DNA from: Chryseobacterium oncorhynchi
GTDB taxonomy: Bacteria; Bacteroidota; Bacteroidia; Flavobacteriales; Weeksellaceae
Direction: 5' to 3'
DNA: 64,000 nt
Assembly: GCF_002899895.1 (NCBI RefSeq)
Contig: NZ_PPEI02000001.1
Coordinates: 434,001 to 498,000, forward strand
The notes under the pieces were generated by a model. The model was not told the origin of the DNA, made no database searches, and saw nothing but the letters and a program-made list of their open reading frames with translations. How positions within the stretch are numbered: the stretch's first letter is position 1; every line of letters begins with the position of its first letter. Of the stretch, positions 15,660 through 25,596 are shown in pieces. A program made the position numbers and the translations under genes.

Positions 15660-18251
15660 CTATTCAGTTTCGTTATCTCCGTCTCCCTGAAACAAATCTC
15701 CGATGATCCCTCCATCTTCATCCATATCACCTGTTGGTTCCGGCTCTTCATACACTTCCGGTTCTTCTTCTACAGGTTCTGGAATGGTAATATTAATAGC
15801 TTTTACCTTAAATTTCGTAAACTGGTTTCCGATCGCCTTTATCCCTTTTACGGCAATGAATTCGTCGATATTTATAGTTTCCGGATCACGTTCTTTGCCT
15901 TTATCTTTTGCAAAAATGATTTCTGCAGTAACATCATTTGATATCACTACATTTTCTATGAATGACTTCGGATGCTCAGACGGCATAAAGGTTTGTAAAT
16001 TAACCGTATTTTCCAACAGGAATCTCTTGATAAAATAAATATCCTTTTCGCCATCGTAATAGATACAGGTAATAGGCTGTGCAGGTCTCCATTTTTCAAG
16101 AACCAAGTATTCATCATCAAAACGGTTCCCCAGATCGAATGAAACAAGCTTTACTTCGCCATTGGTATTGATCGTCAAGATCTTGTCATCTCCTTTAAAG
16201 CTTCCCAGTAATGTACCTCTTGCATCAGCATTCAGTCTTCTTACTGTATCATCAAACCAGATTCTTCTTGGAGCGAGTGTAGAAACCCCCTCTTCTTTCA
16301 TATCTACTTTCTTCACAGCATATTTGGTCACCAGATTTCCTTTAGAATCACGGCCTTTAATGGCAAGTTCAGAGAAATTGATTTCCATTTTATTCTTTCT
16401 GATTCTTGGGTTTGGCTTTAAAAGTACAGTTACTGTTTCCGCTTCTCCATTAGGGTTGGCAGAAAAGTACAATGTTTCTGAACCTTTTTTATCAGAAGCC
16501 AAAGGATAATCTGTATTTCTGGTTACTCCTGTTACAGAGAAACGCTTCATGTAAAACGGCCCCTCTCTTCCTTCGCGGTAGATCATGTTGTACACCGTTC
16601 TCTTGTCGTTTTTCTTCCAGATAGCAACGTGAAGTATATCTTTTCCAATGAATGTTTTAGCCTCCACTTTTACCACTTTCATGCTACCGTCTTTTCGGAA
16701 AGTAATGATATCATCAATATCTGAACAATCGAATAAATATTGATCTTTTTTCAATGAGGTTCCGATAAAGCCTTCTTCAAAGTTTGCATAAAACTTCTCA
16801 TTGGCAACAGCAACCTTAGTAGCATCAATGGTATCAAAAATCCTAAGCTCGGTTTTTCTTTGCTTGTCTTTTCCATATTTCTTCTGAATATTTAAATAAT
16901 AATCAATAGCATACGTGATCAGATTGGCAAGGTGGTGTTTTACCTGCTCTATTTTACCCTCAAGAGAGGCAATATTTTCTTTAAATTTATCTAAATCGAA
17001 TCTTGAAATTCTCTTGATTCTGATTTCTGTTAGTCTTAAGATATCCTCTTCTGTAACCGCTCTTAAAAGATGTCCGGTATGAGGTTTCAATCCTACATCA
17101 ATTGTTTTCAGGACATCTTCCCAGCTTTTCACCTCTTCGATATCATGATAGACTCTGTTTTCGATGAAGATTCTTTCTAATGATGAAAAATGCCAGCTTT
17201 CCTGAAGTTCGTGAAGTTCTATTTCAAGCTCTTTTTCCAGCAATGAAACCGTATGGTCCGTATTCATTCTCAGAATTTCGGAAACATTCAGGAACATAGG
17301 CTTGTCCCCCACAATTACACATGCATTTGGAGAAATTGTCACTTGACAGTCGGTAAATGCATATAAAGCATCAATCGTCTTGTCCGGAGAAACATCATTA
17401 TGAATATGAATCAGAATTTCTACTTTATCAGAAGTATTATCCTCAATTTTTTTGATCTTGATCTTTCCTCTCTCATTGGCCTTTAAAATAGAGTCAATAA
17501 GATCACTTGTCGTTTTGGAATATGGAAGTTCAGAAATTACCAGCAAATGTTTGTCTGTTTGGGTAATTCTTGCTCTCGCTCTTACCTTTCCTCCTCTGTG
17601 ACCGTCATTATATTCAGATACATCAAGATATCCGGCCGTTAAAAAGTCCGGATACAATTCAAATTTCTTTCCTTTTAAATAGGCTATAGATGCGTTGATC
17701 AGTTCATTGAAGTTGTGTGGAAGTATCTTTGTAGAAAGTCCTACCCCGATTCCTTCTACACCCTGGGTAAGAAGTAATGGAAACTTAACCGGAAGATCAA
17801 TAGGTTCATTATTTCTTCCATCATAGGATTTTGTCCATTCGGTAGTTTTAGGATTGAATACTACTTCCAGAGCGAAAGGCGTCAATCTTGCTTCAATGTA
17901 TCTTGCCGCCGCTGCAGAATCTCCTGTATAGATATTCCCCCAGTTACCCTGAGTATCTATCAGTAGTTCTTTCTGACCAATCTGTACCATGGCGTCTGTA
18001 ATGGAGGCATCACCGTGAGGGTGATACTTCATGGTATTTCCCACGATATTGGCTACCTTATTGTAACGGCCATCCTCCAGTTCCCGCATAGAGTGCATGA
18101 TTCTTCGCTGCACAGGCTTCAACCCGTCATATACGGACGGAATAGCCCTATCCAGAATTACATAGGAAGCATAATCCAGAAACCAATCTTTATAAAGACC
18201 GGAAACTTTCTTTAAGCTGTCACCCTCATGCGAATATTCTTCTGTCGTCAT
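15660..18251 (-). CDS. parC: DNA topoisomerase IV subunit A
   Basis: 863 residues. The catalytic tyrosine is Y118 in AAARYIEARLTPFA; GLKPVQRRIMHSM and KYHPHGDASI are the winged-helix active-site elements. The C-terminal beta-pinwheel follows, then an acidic tail (EEPEVYEEPEPTGDMDEDGG). I see no GyrA box (QRRGGKG), and parE is nearby, both supporting topoisomerase IV rather than gyrase. The enzyme decatenates daughter chromosomes. parE and parC are separated by one small membrane protein gene, with gaps of 22 and 8 nt, so all three are one operon. Confidence 0.93.
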   Translation of the reverse strand: MTTEEYSHEGDSLKKVSGLYKDWFLDYASYVILDRAIPSVYDGLKPVQRRIMHSMRELEDGRYNKVANIVGNTMKYHPHGDASITDAMVQIGQKELLIDTQGNWGNIYTGDSAAAARYIEARLTPFALEVVFNPKTTEWTKSYDGRNNEPIDLPVKFPLLLTQGVEGIGVGLSTKILPHNFNELINASIAYLKGKKFELYPDFLTAGYLDVSEYNDGHRGGKVRARARITQTDKHLLVISELPYSKTTSDLIDSILKANERGKIKIKKIEDNTSDKVEILIHIHNDVSPDKTIDALYAFTDCQVTISPNACVIVGDKPMFLNVSEILRMNTDHTVSLLEKELEIELHELQESWHFSSLERIFIENRVYHDIEEVKSWEDVLKTIDVGLKPHTGHLLRAVTEEDILRLTEIRIKRISRFDLDKFKENIASLEGKIEQVKHHLANLITYAIDYYLNIQKKYGKDKQRKTELRIFDTIDATKVAVANEKFYANFEEGFIGTSLKKDQYLFDCSDIDDIITFRKDGSMKVVKVEAKTFIGKDILHVAIWKKNDKRTVYNMIYREGREGPFYMKRFSVTGVTRNTDYPLASDKKGSETLYFSANPNGEAETVTVLLKPNPRIRKNKMEINFSELAIKGRDSKGNLVTKYAVKKVDMKEEGVSTLAPRRIWFDDTVRRLNADARGTLLGSFKGDDKILTINTNGEVKLVSFDLGNRFDDEYLVLEKWRPAQPITCIYYDGEKDIYFIKRFLLENTVNLQTFMPSEHPKSFIENVVISNDVTAEIIFAKDKGKERDPETINIDEFIAVKGIKAIGNQFTKFKVKAINITIPEPVEEEPEVYEEPEPTGDMDEDGGIIGDLFQGDGDNETE

Positions 18252-18259
18252 CTGTTATA

Positions 18260-18736
18260 TTAATCTTTTTTCTCCTTATTAGCTTTCACAACTTTATTCA
18301 GAGAGAGTTTTAAATCGTTTACTTCTTTTCTGCTCAAATAAGAAATCTGGTACTTCAGTATGGTGGAACCACTATTCTTACTTGAAAGTGTAATGTATAA
18401 TCTTTTGATAAAGAAAATACTGACTACATCATATTTTATCAGTTTATATTTTGGAAATTCGTCATGAAGAGGGGGATTTAAAAAAGGAATAATATTCCTG
18501 TTTTTAAAATTCAATGCTTCTCCATCACTGTCATATTCAAAGATCTGTCTTCCACTAAGGTAAAAAACAACCAGCATTAACAGGGGAATGATAATGAGTA
18601 AATAACTCTCATCTCCTAATGCATTAAATCTATATTTATTAGCCAGAAACCCAAGTATTCCAAATACTACTATCATGAGTAGCAGGGTACTTAAAGAATT
18701 ATAAATTGATATTTTATTACGGTTACTTAGTCTCAT
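18260..18736 (-). CDS. Small membrane protein of unknown function between parE and parC
   Basis: 158 residues with two transmembrane helices (about 13-31 and 44-62) and a soluble C-terminal domain of alternating strands (IFEYDSDGEALNFKN... then YKLIKYDVVSIFFIKRLYITLSS) that recalls bacterial PH-like domains. I do not recognise the family. It starts 22 nt after parE and ends 8 nt before parC, so it must be co-transcribed with both. Confidence 0.75.
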   Translation of the reverse strand: MRLSNRNKISIYNSLSTLLLMIVVFGILGFLANKYRFNALGDESYLLIIIPLLMLVVFYLSGRQIFEYDSDGEALNFKNRNIIPFLNPPLHDEFPKYKLIKYDVVSIFFIKRLYITLSSKNSGSTILKYQISYLSRKEVNDLKLSLNKVVKANKEKKD

Positions 18737-18758
18737 TTGATTCTTATGTTGTCACAGT

Positions 18759-20648
18759 CTATAAACTGTCTACGTCATTCAAAATTTGTTTTTTATCAAT
18801 ATCCGTATCATCTTCTACCACTAGGTTTTCAAGGATAAAAGCCTGCCTGTCTGGGGTATTTTTACCCATATAAAACTCCAATAGCTGTTCTATGGTTTGA
18901 TCTTTTCCTATTACAACAGGTTCCAAACGGATGTCTTTACCAATAAAGTGTTTAAATTCATCCGGAGAAATCTCTCCCAGTCCCTTAAATCGGGTAATTT
19001 CAGGGTTTTTACCAAGATCATTCAGTGCTTTTACTCTTTCTGCTTCTGAATAGCAATACCTTGTTTCTTTTTTGTTTCTCACCCTGAATAAAGGGGTCTG
19101 AAGAATATAAAGGTGGTTATTTTTAATCAGATCAGGGAAAAACTGAAGAAAGAATGTAATCATCAATAGACGAATGTGCATTCCATCCACATCGGCATCG
19201 GTTGCAATAATTACCTGATTATATCTTAGGTCTTCCAAGCTTTCTTCAATATTTAAAGCAGCCTGAAGAAGGTTAAATTCTTCGTTTTCGTACACCACTT
19301 TCTTCGTAAGACCATAGCAGTTCAGAGGCTTACCTTTTAATGAAAATACAGCCTGTGTTTCTACATCTCTGGACTTTGTGATAGATCCTGATGCGGAATC
19401 TCCCTCGGTGATAAAGATTTGTGTATCTCCTTTTCTTTCTGCTTTCTGATCATTGTAATGTTGTCTGCAGTCACGAAGTTTTTTATTGTGCAGAGATACT
19501 TTTTTAGCTCTTTCTCTTGCAAGTTTTTGAATTCCGGAAAGTTCCTTTCTTTCTCTTTCTGAGATTAATATTTTTCTTTGAATTGCTTCTGCAATTTCAG
19601 GATTCTTGTGTAAGAAGTTATCTAGCTTGCTTTTAAGAAAATCAATGATAAAGGTTCTTACGGTAGGTCCATTAGGTCCCATATCATTAGACCCCAGCTT
19701 TGTCTTGGTCTGAGATTCAAATACCGGCTCCTCAACATTAATGGAAATTGCTGCAATAATAGATTTTCTAATATCGGAAGCATCGAAGCTTTTATTAAAA
19801 AACTCACGAATTGTCTTCACATACGCTTCACGGAAAGCATTAAGGTGTGTTCCACCCTGCGTTGTATTCTGTCCGTTTACGAATGAGAAATACGTTTCTG
19901 TCTGAGATTTGTCAGAATGGGTAATTGCAACCTCAATATCTTCTTCTTTCAAATGAACAATCGGATAAAGAATCTCGCTTTCTAATTCTTCTTCCAACAA
20001 GTCTTTAAGACCGTTTTCAGAAAAATAAGTTTCTCCGTTGAAAAGAATTTTCAGTCCCGGATTCAAATAAGCATAGTTACGGAGCATTCTTTCGATATAC
20101 TCTTTTCTATATTTGAAATGCAGGAATATTTCCCCATCAGGAATGAATGAAATTTCAGTTCCGTTTCTGTCAGAAGTTTCCTTTTCATCAAAATCTTCTT
20201 TAATCATACCACGGGAAAACTCCGCTGCCTTCATCTTTCCGTCACGGAAAGAACGCACCTTGAAATACTCTGAAAGAGCATTTACCGCTTTCGTACCCAC
20301 CCCATTCAGTCCGACAGATTTCTTGAACGCCTTACTGTCATATTTACCTCCGGTATTCATTTTGGAAACGGCATCTACCATTTTTCCCAGCGGGATTCCA
20401 CGACCGAAGTCACGGATGGTAACCTTACCATCGTCCAGTTTTATTTCAATTCTTTTTCCGGATCTCATTCTGAACTCATCTATCGAGTTATCCAGAATTT
20501 CTTTAAGTAAAATGTAAATACCATCATCCGCAGAAGAACCATCACCGAGCTTCCCGATGTACATGCCGGGACGCAAACGGATATGTTCTTGCCAATCGAG
20601 GGTTCTGATATTATCTTCGGAGTAGGTTGGATTTATTTCTTGTGACAT
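18759..20648 (-). CDS. parE: DNA topoisomerase IV subunit B
   Basis: 629 residues. GHKL ATPase motifs: [19 protein letters not shown] and [14 protein letters not shown]; the QTK loop reads SQTKTKLGS. The TOPRIM domain shows [11 protein letters not shown] and [12 protein letters not shown] with the metal-binding acidic residues. I start at 20648 ([13 protein letters not shown]): an extension to 20663 would run into the -7 boxes at 20661-20676. This subunit supplies the ATPase and metal for strand passage by ParC. Confidence 0.93.
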   Translation of the reverse strand: MSQEINPTYSEDNIRTLDWQEHIRLRPGMYIGKLGDGSSADDGIYILLKEILDNSIDEFRMRSGKRIEIKLDDGKVTIRDFGRGIPLGKMVDAVSKMNTGGKYDSKAFKKSVGLNGVGTKAVNALSEYFKVRSFRDGKMKAAEFSRGMIKEDFDEKETSDRNGTEISFIPDGEIFLHFKYRKEYIERMLRNYAYLNPGLKILFNGETYFSENGLKDLLEEELESEILYPIVHLKEEDIEVAITHSDKSQTETYFSFVNGQNTTQGGTHLNAFREAYVKTIREFFNKSFDASDIRKSIIAAISINVEEPVFESQTKTKLGSNDMGPNGPTVRTFIIDFLKSKLDNFLHKNPEIAEAIQRKILISERERKELSGIQKLARERAKKVSLHNKKLRDCRQHYNDQKAERKGDTQIFITEGDSASGSITKSRDVETQAVFSLKGKPLNCYGLTKKVVYENEEFNLLQAALNIEESLEDLRYNQVIIATDADVDGMHIRLLMITFFLQFFPDLIKNNHLYILQTPLFRVRNKKETRYCYSEAERVKALNDLGKNPEITRFKGLGEISPDEFKHFIGKDIRLEPVVIGKDQTIEQLLEFYMGKNTPDRQAFILENLVVEDDTDIDKKQILNDVDSL

Positions 20649-20660
20649 ATATGATTTCAG

Positions 20661-20676
20661 CAAACATACAAAAGTA
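20661..20676 (-). promoter_or_regulatory. Two adjacent -7 boxes for the parE operon
   Basis: TATGTTTG (20661-20668) and TACTTTTG (20669-20676), both TAnnTTTG on the minus strand and directly abutting, 12-20 nt before the ATG at 20648. Confidence 0.5.
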
Positions 20677-20870
20677 CGAAATTGTACAAAATTATCCGAA
20701 TTTTAAAGTTCATTTTTTTATCAACATTCATCCTAAAATTCGTATTGATCTATCAAAAAAGTAGACTTAAATAAATTAAGAATAATGAGTAAGCGTTCCT
20801 GCCTAGGTTTATTTCATTTTACAACCTGTTGACAATCGTAAAGACCATAAAGAAATTTATCAAAATAGTA

Positions 20871-21416
20871 CTACTTCACGCTCTCCAACTGACCTATCAT
20901 ATTCTTCAGCATGGCAGGAACAATAAGCTTATGAAAAGGACGAACAGGTAGAAAATACAGCACTCCCAGCCAGTTATGGTATTTTACGGTGGTGGAAATT
21001 GTAAGAAAGCCTGCATCTTTCTGATCCTTATTTTCATCAAATAAAAGAGAGATTCTGAAATCCAGATGTTTATCATCTTCTCCCAAAATAATCTCATTAT
21101 TCGTTTTACCAAATATTTTAAAAAGCCCTACATGTTCACCTACCTCACATGTAAAGCGATCAGCAGCTTTCGCAGCGTCAGTTTCAGTACCCGTTTTCAA
21201 TCCGAATAATGAGACAATCTTGTTTCTAAATGCAAACATTTTCTTTCCCCATTTTGGACTGCTTGTAAAGAAAACTTTACCCACTTCAGTAATATCAATA
21301 CTGTGGCCTGTATCCGCTAATTTTCCTTCAAAACTATCGATATAATCAAAGCTTTCTTTTTCTCTGGATAAAACTGACTTTTCCGGAAGTTCAATTTTCT
21401 TAATATTCATGTTCAT
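20871..21416 (-). CDS. DUF2867 domain-containing protein
   Basis: 181-residue soluble protein. The segments FFTSSPKWGKKMFAFRNKIVS and VKYHNWLGVLYFLPVRPFHKLIVPAMLK are typical of DUF2867, whose members resemble START/SRPBCC-like folds; function is unknown. A -7 box TACATTTG (minus strand, 21444-21451) lies 27 nt upstream of the start. Confidence 0.8.
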   Translation of the reverse strand: MNMNIKKIELPEKSVLSREKESFDYIDSFEGKLADTGHSIDITEVGKVFFTSSPKWGKKMFAFRNKIVSLFGLKTGTETDAAKAADRFTCEVGEHVGLFKIFGKTNNEIILGEDDKHLDFRISLLFDENKDQKDAGFLTISTTVKYHNWLGVLYFLPVRPFHKLIVPAMLKNMIGQLESVK

Positions 21417-21443
21417 TGGGTTTTAACTTGGTTATTTGTCTAA

Positions 21444-21451
21444 CAAATGTA
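21444..21451 (-). promoter_or_regulatory. -7 box TACATTTG for the DUF2867 gene
   Basis: TAnnTTTG match upstream of the start at 21416. The remaining stretch 21452-21716 shows no gene. Confidence 0.45.
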
Positions 21452-21716
21452 GGCATACCTGAAGTTAATAAAAAGTAAAAGCCACACTTTTCTAAACAAT
21501 TGTTTAAAAATCATATTTTCTACATAACCGTTATTGAAAAACTTTGCTGGTTTGCAGAGCTGGCAGATTTCCATCTTTTATACCCGCTTTTTTATATTTT
21601 AGTCTTAAAATGTTTAATCTTTTTTTCAACCTTAGTCCCAAGCTTTCTGAAATTCTCCAACAAATTCAAAAAGGTTTTAAATATTTCATTAAATTCGGGT
21701 TCATAAAATCGTTTTT

Positions 21717-22865
21717 ATGATACAACTTCCTTTATCTAAACTTTCCAATGTAGGAACTACTATTTTCAGCCAAATGACGCAGCTGGCCAATGAAAATGAA
21801 GCCATCAACTTATCACAAGGGTTTCCTGACTTCATGCCTGATCCCGAACTCCTGAATTATGTAGATCATTTTATCAAGAAAGGCTTCAACCAGTATGCCC
21901 CGCTAGGAGGAATGATTGCTTTGAAAGAGGAAATTGCAAGAAAGATTGAAAACAGCCATCAAACAACCTATCATCCTGATTCGGAAATAACCATTACAGC
22001 AGGAGGAACCCAGGCTATTTTCACCGCAATTGCTGCTTTTATCAAGAAAGAAGATGAAGTGATTATCTTTGAACCTGCTTATGATTGCTATGAGCCTACC
22101 GTTGAGCTTTTCGGTGGTATTGTGAAACGATTTGAAATGAAAGCTCCCGATTATCAAATTGACTGGACTGCTGTAAAAGGGCTGATTAGTGAGAGAACCA
22201 AAATGATCATCCTCAATAATCCCAACAATCCATCCGGAAAAATATTAACGGAAAAAGACATTCAGGAACTGATTCAATTGGTAAAAGGAACTTCTATTCT
22301 TATTTTAAGTGATGAAGTTTATGAAAATATTGTTTTTGACGGAAAGCAGCATTTAAGTATCTGTAAATATCCCGAACTTAGAGAAAGAAGTCTTCTAGTT
22401 GCCTCATTTGGAAAGCTCTTCCACGTTACGGGCTGGAAAGTTGGCTATTGTGCTGCTCCAAAAATTTTAACGGATGAATTCCGAAAGGTGCATCAATTCA
22501 ATGTTTTCTGTGTAAATACACCTATTCAGCTTGCACTGGCGGAATACATGAAAAATGATGAACATTATACCCATCTTAATCAATTTTTCCAAGAGAAAAG
22601 AGACTTTTTAAGAAAAGGGCTGAGCGGAACGTCTTTTGAACTGCTGGATTGTGAGGGAACTTATTTTCAAGCGTTGAAATACAATAAAATTTCTGATAAA
22701 AATGATTTTGATTTTGCTACTGAATTAACGATCAATCATAAAGTAGCAACTGTCCCATTTTCTTCTTTTTATAAAAACAAAATCAATGAAAATGTAATCC
22801 GATTGTGTTTTGCTAAAAAACAGGAGACTTTGGAAAAAGCTATTGAGAATCTTTCAAAGGTTTAG
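21717..22865 (+). CDS. Methionine-type PLP-dependent aminotransferase (YbdL-like)
   Basis: 382 residues, fold type I aminotransferase class I. NLSQGFPDF, QYAPLGGMIALKEEIA, NNPNNPSGK and the PLP-lysine motif SFGKLFHVTGWKVGYC are clear, and R in VIRLCFAK binds the substrate carboxylate. The QGFPDF and FHVTGWK forms match the YbdL/kynurenine aminotransferase group, of which YbdL prefers methionine; a role in methionine salvage is inferred. The gene stands alone. Confidence 0.87.
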   Translation: MIQLPLSKLSNVGTTIFSQMTQLANENEAINLSQGFPDFMPDPELLNYVDHFIKKGFNQYAPLGGMIALKEEIARKIENSHQTTYHPDSEITITAGGTQAIFTAIAAFIKKEDEVIIFEPAYDCYEPTVELFGGIVKRFEMKAPDYQIDWTAVKGLISERTKMIILNNPNNPSGKILTEKDIQELIQLVKGTSILILSDEVYENIVFDGKQHLSICKYPELRERSLLVASFGKLFHVTGWKVGYCAAPKILTDEFRKVHQFNVFCVNTPIQLALAEYMKNDEHYTHLNQFFQEKRDFLRKGLSGTSFELLDCEGTYFQALKYNKISDKNDFDFATELTINHKVATVPFSSFYKNKINENVIRLCFAKKQETLEKAIENLSKV

Positions 22866-22972
22866 TAAAAAAACAATAACCGGATATTATATTTATATTT
22901 TATCTTCAATAGGTGATTTACTATTGAAACTTTTCATATATTCGTAATATTAACGTATTAAAAATCAGAGTT

Positions 22973-23008
22973 ATGAAAAGTAAAATTTCATTAATCATAT
23001 CTGATTAA
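22973..23008 (+). pseudogene. Possible truncated GG-leader peptide start
   Basis: ORF MKSKISLIISD preceded by sequence resembling the upstream region of the intact peptide gene at 25260 (TAATA-TTAACgtATTAAAAAyCA then ATG). Its start aligns with MRIQISQI of that peptide but stops after 11 codons. It may be a decayed paralogue or a short upstream ORF of the gene at 23028. Confidence 0.3.
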
Positions 23009-23027
23009 CTTATCTAAAACTAAAACC

Positions 23028-23237
23028 ATGAAAAATTTAAACAAAGGAAAAAAATTAACAAAGAGTGAACTGAGAGTAATTAGCGGTGGTAATGGCAATG
23101 TAAGATGCACAACCTCTTCCGGATCCTGCAAATCTATAGGACCAGGATGTATGGAAGATAAATGTCAGCTACCCGTACCTTTAGAGCCCATCGATCCTGA
23201 TGGCCCTGTGATTTTTCCTGATCCCGGAAGCTTATAA
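23028..23237 (+). CDS. Bacteriocin-like GG-leader peptide
   Basis: 69-residue peptide with the Bacteroidota double-glycine leader (KKLTKSELRVISGG), cleavage expected after G21. The mature part has four cysteines, C-x6-C-x6-C-x4-C, and a proline/aspartate-rich tail. Such peptides are normally cut and exported by a C39-peptidase ABC transporter, none of which is in this window. The spacing of cysteines is shared with the peptide at 25260. Whether it is an antimicrobial, a signal or something else is unknown. A strong terminator follows. Confidence 0.75.
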   Translation: MKNLNKGKKLTKSELRVISGGNGNVRCTTSSGSCKSIGPGCMEDKCQLPVPLEPIDPDGPVIFPDPGSL

Positions 23238-23251
23238 TAGACTATCATAAA

Positions 23252-23287
23252 AAGAACCAACCTGATACGGTTGGTTCTTCTATTTTT
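23252..23287 (+). terminator. Terminator of the GG-leader peptide gene
   Basis: AAGAACCAACC (23252-23262) pairs perfectly with GGTTGGTTCTT (23269-23279), T-run follows. Confidence 0.88.
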
Positions 23288-23319
23288 TAGGAAAGACAAA
23301 ATCAATAGCTAAGAATATT

Positions 23320-24084
23320 CTATAAAAACATTCCTCCTGAAACTTCTATCCTCTGCCCGTTGATCCAGCCGGCATCCTCAGTACATAAAAAGGACACTAC
23401 TCCACCAATATCATCCGGAAGGCCTACTCTCCCTAGAGCCGTAGCGCCTGCTACCACAGTATTGATCTCTTTATTATCTCTTACTCTTCCGCCTCCGAAA
23501 TCAGTTTCAATAGCTCCCGGTGCTACTACATTCGCTTTAATCTTTCTTGAACCCAACTCTTTAGCCATATACTTCGTCAGCATTTCTACTCCTGCTTTAA
23601 TAGAACCATAAACAGAAGATCCCGGAGTCGCAAACCTTGCCAATCCTGAGGAAATATTAACGATCCCACCGCCATCATTAATGAAAGGCAATAGTTTTTG
23701 GGTTAAAAAGAATACTCCTTTAAAGTGGATATCCACCATATCATCAAGCTGTTCCTCTGTAACTTCTGTAATGGGTGAATACAAAGCCGTTCCTGCATTA
23801 TTGACTAGGTAATCAATATTGGAACTTCCTGTTGTCTCTTGCAAATGATCTGTAACATTTTTTACAAAAGCATTAAAACTTTTATGATCTTTTGTATCCA
23901 ATTGGAATGCAACAGCATTTCTTCCCATACCTTTTATTTCATTAACAACAGCTTTAGCTTCTTCTTCATTGCCTCTATAAGTAATGATGACGTCTAATCC
24001 TTTTTCGGCAATCTTAAGGGCAGAATTTTTACCCAATCCACGATTAGCTCCTGTTATCAATGCAATTTTTGTTCTTGTGTCCAT
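23320..24084 (-). CDS. SDR family oxidoreductase
   Basis: 254-residue classical short-chain dehydrogenase: TGANRGLGKNSA cofactor motif, VNNAG, GGGIVNISSG with catalytic serine, and SVYGSIKAG with YxxxK. The end segment WINGQRIEVSGGMFL is the family C-terminus. It lies 90 nt downstream of an AraC regulator on the same strand, which probably controls it. Substrate unknown. Confidence 0.88.
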   Translation of the reverse strand: MDTRTKIALITGANRGLGKNSALKIAEKGLDVIITYRGNEEEAKAVVNEIKGMGRNAVAFQLDTKDHKSFNAFVKNVTDHLQETTGSSNIDYLVNNAGTALYSPITEVTEEQLDDMVDIHFKGVFFLTQKLLPFINDGGGIVNISSGLARFATPGSSVYGSIKAGVEMLTKYMAKELGSRKIKANVVAPGAIETDFGGGRVRDNKEINTVVAGATALGRVGLPDDIGGVVSFLCTEDAGWINGQRIEVSGGMFL

Positions 24085-24174
24085 TTTTATTTTGATTATT
24101 TTGATGATACAAAGTTGGTATATTTTCTACAGGATTTGTTTGCTTGAATCAATCTGAAATTTGCAAAATTCAAA

Positions 24175-25113
24175 TCACGACCGAAATTCCAAGGGTGTGT
24201 ATGATGTTTTTCTTTTAAAGAAGTTTGAAAAATGGGCTATTTCCTCAAAACCCAGCGCATAGGATATCTCAGAGACATTCCATTGGGTTTGTTTTAAGAG
24301 TATTTTCGCTTCCTGAATGATACGATCTCCAATAAATTCTGTTGTGGTTTTCCCTGTACTTTCTTTTAATTTTTTATTCAAATAATTAATGTGTACAGCC
24401 AGTCTTTCTGCATAATCCTTTGCCGTTTTCAACTGAAGTCTCTGCTCCAGAGATTCAATGGGAAACTGTCTCTCCAACAATTCAATGAATAAGGAAACTA
24501 CCCTGAGGGAAGCATCATTGGAAGTAGAAATTTTTGTGGCCGGCTGCAGTTTTTGTCCATAATGGATCAATTCCAATACATAGTTTCTAATCAGATCATA
24601 TTTAAATACATAGTCTGAATCAATTTCCTTTTTAATTTTTTTAAAGAGCAAACCTATTTCATCCGCCAGCTCATCATCAATTTCAAATACAGGAATACCT
24701 CCCGGCTGAAAGATTGGCAGATTCTCTAAGCCATTGTAAGACCTATCCTTGATGAGAAAATCCTCAGTAAATACACAGAAACTTCCAGACTGCTCATGAT
24801 CTTCAGGGATCCAATGATAAGGAACCTTTGGTGTAGCAAACAACAGGGCGTTCTGCTTGATGGATATTACTTTATCTGCATATTCTGCCCGATTATTTCC
24901 TCTGATCAGGCTAATCTTATAGTATTTCCTCCTGTTATAAGGCATTTCTGAGGTAGTCTTTACCCTTTCGATCGTTTGTGCGATATCAAATACATTAAAA
25001 TGTCCAATGTCCTTATGAAGACCTTTTGGAAAGATGTCCTCAAGATTCTTACCCAGCTTGGCAGTCATCTCCCTATAAAAGTCTTCCAGTGAGGAATGGG
25101 CTATTTTTTCCAT
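24175..25113 (-). CDS. AraC family transcriptional regulator
   Basis: 312 residues: an N-terminal cupin-like sensor (HFNVFDIA...PYNRRKYYKISLIRG...ALLFATPKVPYHW) and a C-terminal AraC HTH (ISYALGFEEIAHFSNFFKRKTSYTPLEF). It is a clear paralogue of the regulator at 53344 (shared HFNxF and PYNRRxYYKI). A -7 box TATATTTG (minus strand, 25134-25141) lies 20 nt upstream. The adjacent SDR gene is the likely target. Confidence 0.87.
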   Translation of the reverse strand: MEKIAHSSLEDFYREMTAKLGKNLEDIFPKGLHKDIGHFNVFDIAQTIERVKTTSEMPYNRRKYYKISLIRGNNRAEYADKVISIKQNALLFATPKVPYHWIPEDHEQSGSFCVFTEDFLIKDRSYNGLENLPIFQPGGIPVFEIDDELADEIGLLFKKIKKEIDSDYVFKYDLIRNYVLELIHYGQKLQPATKISTSNDASLRVVSLFIELLERQFPIESLEQRLQLKTAKDYAERLAVHINYLNKKLKESTGKTTTEFIGDRIIQEAKILLKQTQWNVSEISYALGFEEIAHFSNFFKRKTSYTPLEFRS

Positions 25114-25133
25114 GATAGATATTTTGTAAAATT

Positions 25134-25141
25134 CAAATATA
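25134..25141 (-). promoter_or_regulatory. -7 box TATATTTG for the AraC gene
   Basis: TAnnTTTG match upstream of the start at 25113. Confidence 0.5.
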
Positions 25142-25259
25142 CAAAGTTGATTTTTAATGAAATGAAAATAAAATACTATCTTGTTTTTTCTATATTCAGT
25201 GATATATATTAAAATATTTCCCTATTTTAGTAATAGTTAACACATTAAAAACCAAACCA

Positions 25260-25436
25260 ATGAGAATTCAAATTTCACAGATCGGCAAAAAGCTGAACAA
25301 AAAAGAGTTGAAAACCATTACCGGCGGATTAGCCAGATGTATTGATCTCACTACAGGCCGTTGCAGAATGACCGGAAGTAGTTGTGCAGAGCGAGAGTGC
25401 AAATATGTTCCGGAACTCCCATTTCCATTTGATTAA
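25260..25436 (+). CDS. Bacteriocin-like GG-leader peptide, second copy
   Basis: 58-residue peptide beginning MRIQISQIGKKLNKKELK, with double glycine in LKTITGG. The mature part has four cysteines spaced C-x7-C-x6-C-x4-C, nearly the pattern of the peptide at 23028 (C-x6-C-x6-C-x4-C), and also ends rich in proline. The two are paralogues separated by the SDR and AraC genes. Processing and export would require a transporter encoded elsewhere. Confidence 0.72.
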   Translation: MRIQISQIGKKLNKKELKTITGGLARCIDLTTGRCRMTGSSCAERECKYVPELPFPFD

Positions 25437-25452
25437 ATAGTACAACAAAAAA

Positions 25453-25482
25453 AATAGCTTTCTAACATTAGGAAGCTATTAT
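25453..25482 (+). terminator. Hairpin after the second GG-leader peptide
   Basis: AATAGCTT (25453-25460) pairs with AAGCTATT (25473-25480); the T-run is weak. Confidence 0.55.
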
Positions 25483-25596
25483 ATTAATCATCAAAAAGTA
25501 TTTCCTTTACACTACTTGTTTATATACTAAAAGGCAAAAAACGCCCCCAAATTCATGGAAGCGCTTTTTTATAAACTAACTTTAATATTTTCTCTT

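Noticed and set aside
21452-21716. Riboswitch (SAM-type) before the methionine-type aminotransferase
   Set aside because: I could not draw a conserved multi-helix fold or a terminator before the start; nothing specific was seen.
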